Below, one piece after another: positions 1-3,445 of a DNA stretch of 5,136 bases (positions within the stretch are counted from its first letter, which is position 1; each line of letters opens with the position of its first letter). The notes below the pieces were generated by a model that searched no databases, had not been told where the DNA came from, and was given only the letters and a program-made list of their open reading frames with translations. The position numbers were made by a program, and so were the translations under genes. Source of the DNA: Candidatus Omnitrophota bacterium (GTDB lineage: Bacteria > Omnitrophota > Gorgyraeia > Zapsychrales > Zapsychraceae). The stretch covers positions 1 to 5,136 of the forward strand of contig JAGYNW010000160.1 of the NCBI GenBank assembly GCA_018399915.1. The letters are read 5' to 3'.

Positions 1-103
1 TTTATATTTTTTATATTATTATTTTTTCGCTCATCCGTCAATGACTTAAAGCCACATTTAACTCGCTTTTTTGGGATCCCGGAGATAGCCATCATGCCCC
101 AAA
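1..103. other. AT-rich intergenic region at left edge
   Basis: No gene is supported here. The first 30 bases are almost pure A/T with T runs. An 8-bp palindrome GGGATCCC lies at 73-80. On the minus strand it is followed by A rather than T residues, so it does not look like an intrinsic terminator for the methyltransferase gene that ends at 104. The region may contain a promoter for a gene beyond the left edge, listed separately. Confidence 0.6.
13..41 (-). promoter_or_regulatory. Possible sigma70-type promoter reading out of the left edge
   Basis: On the minus strand a TTGACG box (36-41) and a TAATAT box (13-18) are separated by 17 bases. It would drive a gene outside the window, so no downstream gene supports it. 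In such AT-rich sequence a chance match is quite likely. Confidence 0.25.
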
Positions 104-676
104 CTATTTCACCTTCTCAATACCCAACACCACTGGCGGATTATTGGCCTGGTTGATCAGATCGATCACAAACACATTATACTCTTGCTGCGATAGACCC
201 GCGCTGAACTCGTGCAAGGCCTTTTTCTCCAAAGCGCCCTCGCTGTGTCCCGCATAAATCACGATCATGATAATGCCTCCGGGTGCCAGCAAGGCCAGGC
301 CCTTTTGCGCGGCCATAACCGTTGTCGCCTTTTGGGTCACACGACGCTTGTCCGATCCCGGCAGATAGCCCAGATTAAAAACCATTGCCCGCACCGGCCT
401 TGGCACATACTGATCCAGGCTCTCATGCCCGGCTTGGATCAGCTCAACGCGTTCACTGAGCCCGTGTTGCGCAAGCCGGGCCTGTGTCTGTTCTATGGCG
501 CGGGATTGCACGTCAAACGCGTAAACCCGGCCGGCTTGACCCACGGCGCGCGCGAGAAACAGCGTGTCATGACCGTTGCCGCAGGTGGCGTCCACCACCC
601 GGTCACCGGGAGATATTTTTAAAGAAAGAAGGGCGTGGGTGATATCCACGCCTTTGTTGAAAATTGTTTCGTTCAT
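104..676 (-). CDS. mnmM: MnmM/YtqB-family tRNA (mnm5s2U) SAM-dependent methyltransferase
   Basis: This 190-residue protein is a Rossmann-fold, SAM-dependent methyltransferase of the YtqB (putative rRNA methylase) family. The Bacillus member, MnmM, methylates 5-aminomethyl-2-thiouridine at the wobble base of certain tRNAs to give mnm5s2U; its activity here is inferred from family. Visible features are SAM motif I, VVDATCGNGHDT (residues 27-38), the acidic ribose-binding position in YAFDV (Asp55), the family segment NLGYLPGSDK (101-110), YAGHSEG (141-147) and a C-terminal NQANNPPVVL block (175-184). Length is normal for the family. ATG at 676 is the natural start just before motif I, but no Shine-Dalgarno sequence precedes it: the upstream bases read CCCCAACT and then a hairpin. 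The gene lies 27 bp downstream of the GspF-like gene on the same strand and is probably co-transcribed. The stop is TAG at 104-106. Confidence 0.9.
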   Translation of the reverse strand: MNETIFNKGVDITHALLSLKISPGDRVVDATCGNGHDTLFLARAVGQAGRVYAFDVQSRAIEQTQARLAQHGLSERVELIQAGHESLDQYVPRPVRAMVFNLGYLPGSDKRRVTQKATTVMAAQKGLALLAPGGIIMIVIYAGHSEGALEKKALHEFSAGLSQQEYNVFVIDLINQANNPPVVLGIEKVK

Positions 677-685
677 AGTTGGGGT

Positions 686-704
686 ATAGGGCGCTGCGCC
701 CTAT
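686..704. repeat. Solo REP-like palindrome between the GspF-like gene and mnmM
   Basis: ATAGGGCG, loop CTG, CGCCCTAT forms a perfect 8-bp stem. The core TAGGGCGCTGCGCCCTA (687-703) differs at only two of 17 positions from the RAYT-associated TAGGGCGCTGACCCCTA at 3374-3390. The two changes make the solo copy more perfectly palindromic. It begins directly at the TAA stop of the GspF-like gene and ends nine bases before the mnmM start. It has no T tract on either strand, so it is not a classical intrinsic terminator, though it could stabilise or attenuate the operon mRNA. Confidence 0.75.
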
Positions 705-1726
705 TAAATCGCCTGGTCAAAGGGCACAAGATTAAAAACCGCGTTAAAATATCCGTTGACCAGTTTAATCATAATGCCGATCAACAGAAAGACGATCACG
801 AAATAGAACAATTTGGGGAGCACCATCTCCATCTTCTGGATGCTCATCTCGTACTGCTCCTGATAGATCCGCATGCATTGCTCTGCCTGGTCCTTCATGG
901 TCCCGCTTTTCATGCCGGCCTTGATCAGGTTAATGATCTTCTCCGGGAAAATCCCGGTCACGTAAAAAGCCGTATCCAGCTCCCCCTGGCCCTTTATGAT
1001 CACCTCGCCTTTTCGCAGGCGCGCGGCCAAGGCCTGATTCTCGCTCATCCGCGCGGCCAAACGCCAGGACTGCTCCAGGGGGCAGCCCCGCGCATAGCAC
1101 ATGCCGAAGACGTAAAAGAACTGGTACATGAACATCTGCTTGGTAATCTTACCGAACAAAGGCATATGCAGGATCACGCTGTCATAAACGCGTTTGAGCA
1201 CGCCGGCCTGAAAAACCACCGGCAGGAACTTCATAAAGAAAAAAACCGAGGCCACGATGATGAACACTTTGGCCTCGGCCATCAGGTACGCGGTCACATG
1301 CGCCATATTACGGTGGATCAGCATCCCCATCAACTCCCGCAGCGGATACGCGAGCATGAATACGACCGTATAAAAAGCCGGATGCAGGCAGGCCCAAAAG
1401 ATCCGCTTGGCATGCTCTTTTTTCTTTTGCAGCAAATTTTTGATAAACAGCAGGCCCTCAGTCAGGGTGCCGCTTTTTTCTGAGGCCTCGATCAAATCCA
1501 ATTGCCAGTCTTCCAAAAAGGTGATCTGTTTCCGGAGAGAATCCGCCAGGGTTTGGCCTAGTTTGACATCGGCGTGCAACCGGCTGATATCCTGACGCAT
1601 GGAAGGCGGAAGGCTGGATTGAGATTGAAGAAAATCCAGGGCTTCGACCAAAGGAACCCCTGACTTAACGAACGTCAAAAACTCATGGATGAACAGGATT
1701 TGTTGGTCAATCTTTTTGGTAAACAC
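704..1726 (-). CDS. GspF/PilC-family inner-membrane platform protein (type II secretion / type IV pilus-like)
   Basis: This 340-residue protein has two T2SSF domains. The first spans about residues 10-130 with the motif ASEKSGTL (81-88), and the second about 200-325 with the matching GMKSGTM (271-277). Hydrophobic helices lie near 112-131, 153-172 and 305-323, the usual GspF/PilC/ComGB topology. Family members sit in the inner membrane and couple the assembly ATPase to pseudopilin polymerisation. At 340 residues it resembles ComGB-like forms and lacks the longer N-terminal tail of many GspF proteins. GTG at 1726 is chosen because AAGGGGG lies six bases upstream. An in-frame TTG at 1744 would add six residues but overlaps that ribosome site. 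No ATPase, pseudopilin or secretin gene is visible nearby, so which machine it serves is unknown. It probably leads an operon with mnmM. Confidence 0.85.
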   Translation of the reverse strand: MFTKKIDQQILFIHEFLTFVKSGVPLVEALDFLQSQSSLPPSMRQDISRLHADVKLGQTLADSLRKQITFLEDWQLDLIEASEKSGTLTEGLLFIKNLLQKKKEHAKRIFWACLHPAFYTVVFMLAYPLRELMGMLIHRNMAHVTAYLMAEAKVFIIVASVFFFMKFLPVVFQAGVLKRVYDSVILHMPLFGKITKQMFMYQFFYVFGMCYARGCPLEQSWRLAARMSENQALAARLRKGEVIIKGQGELDTAFYVTGIFPEKIINLIKAGMKSGTMKDQAEQCMRIYQEQYEMSIQKMEMVLPKLFYFVIVFLLIGIMIKLVNGYFNAVFNLVPFDQAI

Positions 1727-1732
1727 GCTGAT

Positions 1733-1739
1733 CCCCCTT
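1733..1739 (-). promoter_or_regulatory. Ribosome binding site deciding the GspF-like start
   Basis: AAGGGGG on the minus strand lies six bases before GTG at 1726. It supports the 340-residue form over the TTG start at 1744, whose own upstream sequence (CTTTTCTTTG) has no purine-rich ribosome site. Confidence 0.7.
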
Positions 1740-1803
1740 GACAAAGAAAAGGCTTAAATAAACAACAATACGCTTCTCAATGCCTTTTTTTTAATTTACC
1801 ATA

Positions 1804-1832
1804 ATTATAGATAGTTCCGGAGAAACAAACAA
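1804..1832 (-). promoter_or_regulatory. Likely sigma70-type promoter of the GspF-like/mnmM unit
   Basis: On the minus strand a -35-like TTGTTT (1827-1832) is followed after 17 bases by a perfect -10 TATAAT (1804-1809). Transcription would begin near 1797 and give a leader of about 70 bases. The -35 box matches consensus only at TTG. The intergenic region is divergent, and I could not find an equally good plus-strand promoter for the gene at 1850. Confidence 0.5.
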
Positions 1833-1849
1833 TCCTAAATCATTTTTTT

Positions 1850-2563
1850 ATGAAAAAATTTTCTTTTACCTTACTGGCGCTGGCCTATCTTTTATTCTTT
1901 GGCGGATGGCTGGCCGAAAAAAACCGGATGCCGACCGCGGAAGCCATCCATGAGCAACTCTACGCCGATCCTGTTCAGACGCCTATCTCAAAAGAGCCGT
2001 TCACGTTCCAAAAAGATCACAACACCTACACTGTCCATCCCGTTTATCAGTATGACTTGTACGGACTGATCGTCTCTGAACGCAGAGACAACTTTTTACA
2101 CCGCTACGCGAATGATGATTACATTAACATGAAAGATGTCTGCGTGATCTGGGGAGAGAATCTGCGTAACCGCGTACAACACCATTACGCCTTTAAGAAT
2201 AATACCTCTGCCTGCTTTTATGAAAAAAAACGCCAAACGGCTTCGGATAAGACCCTGAAGCGCGCCGCATTTTCCAATAATCATCTGATTACCAATGACA
2301 GGCAAGTGGCGCAACAGATCCAAGCGGCGCGGCCCGGAGACCAAATTCATATCCGGGGCTATTTGAGCCATTACGCGATCAACAAGGGACCTTTCCGGCA
2401 AACCAGCACGCAGCGCAAGGATACCGGCAATGGGGCCTGCGAGACCATTTTTGTGACGGACTTTGATATTCTTAAAGAATCTTCCCGGGTGAGTGTCTGG
2501 TTGTTTGCCGCGGCCGGCATTTTGCTGCCGATCGGTGTGATTGCGGCCTTTCTGTCCAGATAG
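1850..2563 (+). CDS. Uncharacterised membrane-anchored protein with N- and C-terminal helices
   Basis: I cannot assign a function to this 237-residue protein. A short basic start (MKK) precedes a hydrophobic helix at about residues 5-21, an uncleaved anchor or signal. A polar domain follows at about 22-212, then a second helix at 214-234 ending in SR. This predicts a double-anchored protein with a large domain probably outside the cytoplasm. There is no lipobox. The domain has cysteines at 98, 122 and 197, a VCVIWGENL stretch (97-105), GDQIHIRGYL (163-172) and an RKDTGNGACETIFVTDFDIL stretch (189-208). The alternating hydrophobic pattern around GDQIHIRGYL suggests a beta-rich, OB-like fold, which is inference only. 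No Shine-Dalgarno sequence is seen; an AT-rich leader with a T run precedes the ATG. It diverges from the GspF-like gene and converges on the RAYT element. Confidence 0.8.
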   Translation: MKKFSFTLLALAYLLFFGGWLAEKNRMPTAEAIHEQLYADPVQTPISKEPFTFQKDHNTYTVHPVYQYDLYGLIVSERRDNFLHRYANDDYINMKDVCVIWGENLRNRVQHHYAFKNNTSACFYEKKRQTASDKTLKRAAFSNNHLITNDRQVAQQIQAARPGDQIHIRGYLSHYAINKGPFRQTSTQRKDTGNGACETIFVTDFDILKESSRVSVWLFAAAGILLPIGVIAAFLSR

Positions 2564-2564
2564 C

Positions 2565-2587
2565 AGATAGGGGTCAGCGCCCTATCT
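2565..2587. repeat. REP-like palindrome at the 3' end of the RAYT gene
   Basis: AGATAGGG (2565-2572), loop GTCAGCG and CCCTATCT (2580-2587) form a perfect 8-bp stem. The inner 17 bp, TAGGGGTCAGCGCCCTA (2568-2584), occur as an exact inverted copy at 3374-3390. The palindrome begins one base after the stop of the plus-strand membrane-protein gene and contains the TGA stop of the RAYT (2574-2576). On the plus strand a T-rich stretch follows a few bases later (CTTTTCTTGCTTTTT), so it could act as a weak terminator for the gene at 1850. Confidence 0.85.
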
Positions 2588-3251
2588 CCATCTTTTCTTG
2601 CTTTTTGGGGCCGGGTTTCTGTTCACTTAACACACAGCCCAATTTACTCTCCCAATATGAAATAAATTCATTGCCTGCAAATGCTTTTCCCATCTTCGTT
2701 TTTCTTCTGATTTTTTCATCAATATCACCATCACTATTTAGAAGATACTGCTTCCAATACTTCTTTTCTATTATTGATATCTTTTTTATCTTTATATATT
2801 TGGTTAGTAATTTTCCAACGTGCCCTTTGGCGCTAGACCATTCATAATCCCAGGGATAATTCACCATCTTTGCCCGTACCGGGTTCTGCTCAACATATCT
2901 GATAGCATAAAATAAATGATCATTATCCAACAGACATGAAAAAAATCTACCTTGCCATAAATGCCCGCTTGTCTTCCTTTTATAATTCTTATACTGCGCA
3001 TATCTCATCTGAACAGTGTTAAATAAACGGGATATTCCCGACTTTTCTTCAGGCACCATTACAAAATGCACATGGTTATTCATTAAACAATAAGCAATAA
3101 CCGAGACTTTATGTCTAACTGTATATTTGTTTATTAAATAACAATACGTCGTGAAGTCACTATAATCTTCCAGAATTCTTTGTCGATTATTTCCTCTTTG
3201 AATAATATGATGAGCCACACCTGGGACTATGACTCGTAATCTTCTAGGCAT
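2574..3251 (-). CDS. REP-associated tyrosine transposase (RAYT, Y1/IS200-like HUH family)
   Basis: This 225-residue single-strand DNA transposase belongs to the Y1 HUH group. The family cleaves and rejoins single-stranded DNA at palindromic REP sequences through a 5'-phosphotyrosine link. Visible motifs are the N-terminal GVAHHIIQRGNNRQ (11-24), the metal-binding HUH motif in MNNHVHFV (His60, His62), GHLWQGRFF (96-104) and YAIRYVEQNPVRA (115-127), in which Tyr119 is the expected nucleophile. The C-terminal segment MGKAFAGNEFISYWESKLG (187-205) and a basic PGPKK tail are typical of RAYTs rather than plain IS200 TnpA. Key residues are intact and length is normal, so it looks functional. ATG at 3251 follows a strong AAGGGAGG site by seven bases. 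Its final codons and TGA stop lie inside the flanking palindrome. It is notably AT-rich compared with its neighbours. Confidence 0.93.
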   Translation of the reverse strand: MPRRLRVIVPGVAHHIIQRGNNRQRILEDYSDFTTYCYLINKYTVRHKVSVIAYCLMNNHVHFVMVPEEKSGISRLFNTVQMRYAQYKNYKRKTSGHLWQGRFFSCLLDNDHLFYAIRYVEQNPVRAKMVNYPWDYEWSSAKGHVGKLLTKYIKIKKISIIEKKYWKQYLLNSDGDIDEKIRRKTKMGKAFAGNEFISYWESKLGCVLSEQKPGPKKQEKMEIGR

Positions 3252-3257
3252 AAAAAA

Positions 3258-3304
3258 TCCTCCCTTGCGATTCTCATTTTTTTCCTGGAATCATCTGGGG
3301 AGGA
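3258..3304 (-). promoter_or_regulatory. Transposase leader with arm complementary to its Shine-Dalgarno site
   Basis: In the minus-strand leader TCCTCCC (3298-3304) is an exact complement of GGGAGGA (3258-3264), which contains the ribosome binding site. The arms are 33 bases apart and both lie downstream of the predicted transcription start. Pairing would hide the ribosome site and limit transposase synthesis, as is known for the IS200 tnpA leader. The long loop makes this a moderate call. Confidence 0.45.
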
Positions 3305-3325
3305 ATAATTATTTTAATAATTATT
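3304..3325. repeat. 22-bp A/T palindrome at the RAYT transcription start
   Basis: Two copies of the self-complementary decamer AATAATTATT (3304-3313 and 3316-3325) are separated by TT. Together they form an inverted repeat lying just downstream of the -10 box and over the predicted start near 3322. It could be an operator for a dimeric regulator or simply low-complexity AT sequence. Confidence 0.4.
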
Positions 3326-3328
3326 TTT

Positions 3329-3356
3329 ATTATATGTCTTTCAAAAAAATTGTCAA
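3329..3356 (-). promoter_or_regulatory. Consensus sigma70-type promoter of the RAYT gene
   Basis: The minus strand carries a perfect TTGACA (3351-3356) and a perfect TATAAT (3329-3334) separated by 16 bases. It is placed to start transcription near 3322 and give a leader of about 70 bases before the RAYT ATG. The transposase therefore does not rely on read-through from the large gene upstream. Confidence 0.75.
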
Positions 3357-3373
3357 ATTTCGTCCACTATAGT

Positions 3374-3445
3374 TAGGGCGCTGACCCCTATTCTGACCCC
3401 TATTCTGAAGGGCGCTGACCCCTATTCTGGACCCCTATTCTGAAG
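3374..3445. repeat. Inverted REP-like palindrome and 34/35-bp tandem array
   Basis: TAGGGCGCTGACCCCTA (3374-3390) is the exact inverse of the 17-mer at 2568-2584. It starts a tandem duplication. Copy 1 (3376-3409, 34 bases) and copy 2 (3410-3444, 35 bases) each read GGGCGCTGACCCCTATTCTG, then a second CCCCTATTCTGAA; copy 2 has one extra G. Nested within are four copies of GACCCCTATTCT, at 3383-3394, 3395-3406, 3417-3428 and 3430-3441. The last copy holds the TAG stop (3435-3437) of the neighbouring large gene. Confidence 0.9.

Larger units (their letters stand above)
2565..3445 (-). mobile_element. RAYT element bounded by inverted REP-like palindromes
   Basis: The unit comprises the palindrome at 2565-2587, the transposase gene, its leader and promoter, and the inverted palindrome with its tandem array at 3374-3445. 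It sits between two convergent genes. Sample lines of the transposase gene are about 32-38% GC (2701-2760, 3001-3060) against 48% at 4561-4620 and 70% at 1021-1080, which suggests foreign origin. RAYTs are usually single-copy genes kept beside their REP sequences and need not move themselves. Whether this whole unit is mobile is therefore inference, and the ends are set only by the repeats. Confidence 0.6.

Noticed and set aside
94..156. Plus-strand 20-codon ORF starting ATG at 94 with GGAG nine bases upstream
   Set aside because: It is antisense to the conserved C-terminus of mnmM, very short and has no recognisable product.
686..704. Intrinsic terminator between the GspF-like gene and mnmM
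   Set aside because: The stem is strong but neither strand has a following T tract, and the sequence matches the RAYT palindrome family instead.
635..1483. Long plus-strand frame opposite the GspF-like gene
   Set aside because: It is histidine- and leucine-rich with no motifs and lies antisense to a clear T2SSF-domain protein, so it is a shadow frame.
1738..1743. Perfect TTGACA on the plus strand as a -35 box for the gene at 1850
   Set aside because: No acceptable -10 sequence occurs 15-19 bases downstream, and the match lies over the start of the divergent gene.
1747..1788. AAAAGGC and GCCTTTT arms followed on the plus strand by T8, resembling a terminator or leader attenuator
   Set aside because: The 28-base loop makes a 7-bp stem weak. 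No plus-strand gene ends upstream of it, and on the minus strand the T tract is short and interrupted.
3374..3445. CRISPR-like array
   Set aside because: The units are 12 and 34/35 bases, directly abutting with no unique spacers, and no cas genes are present. It is a RAYT-associated tandem repeat.
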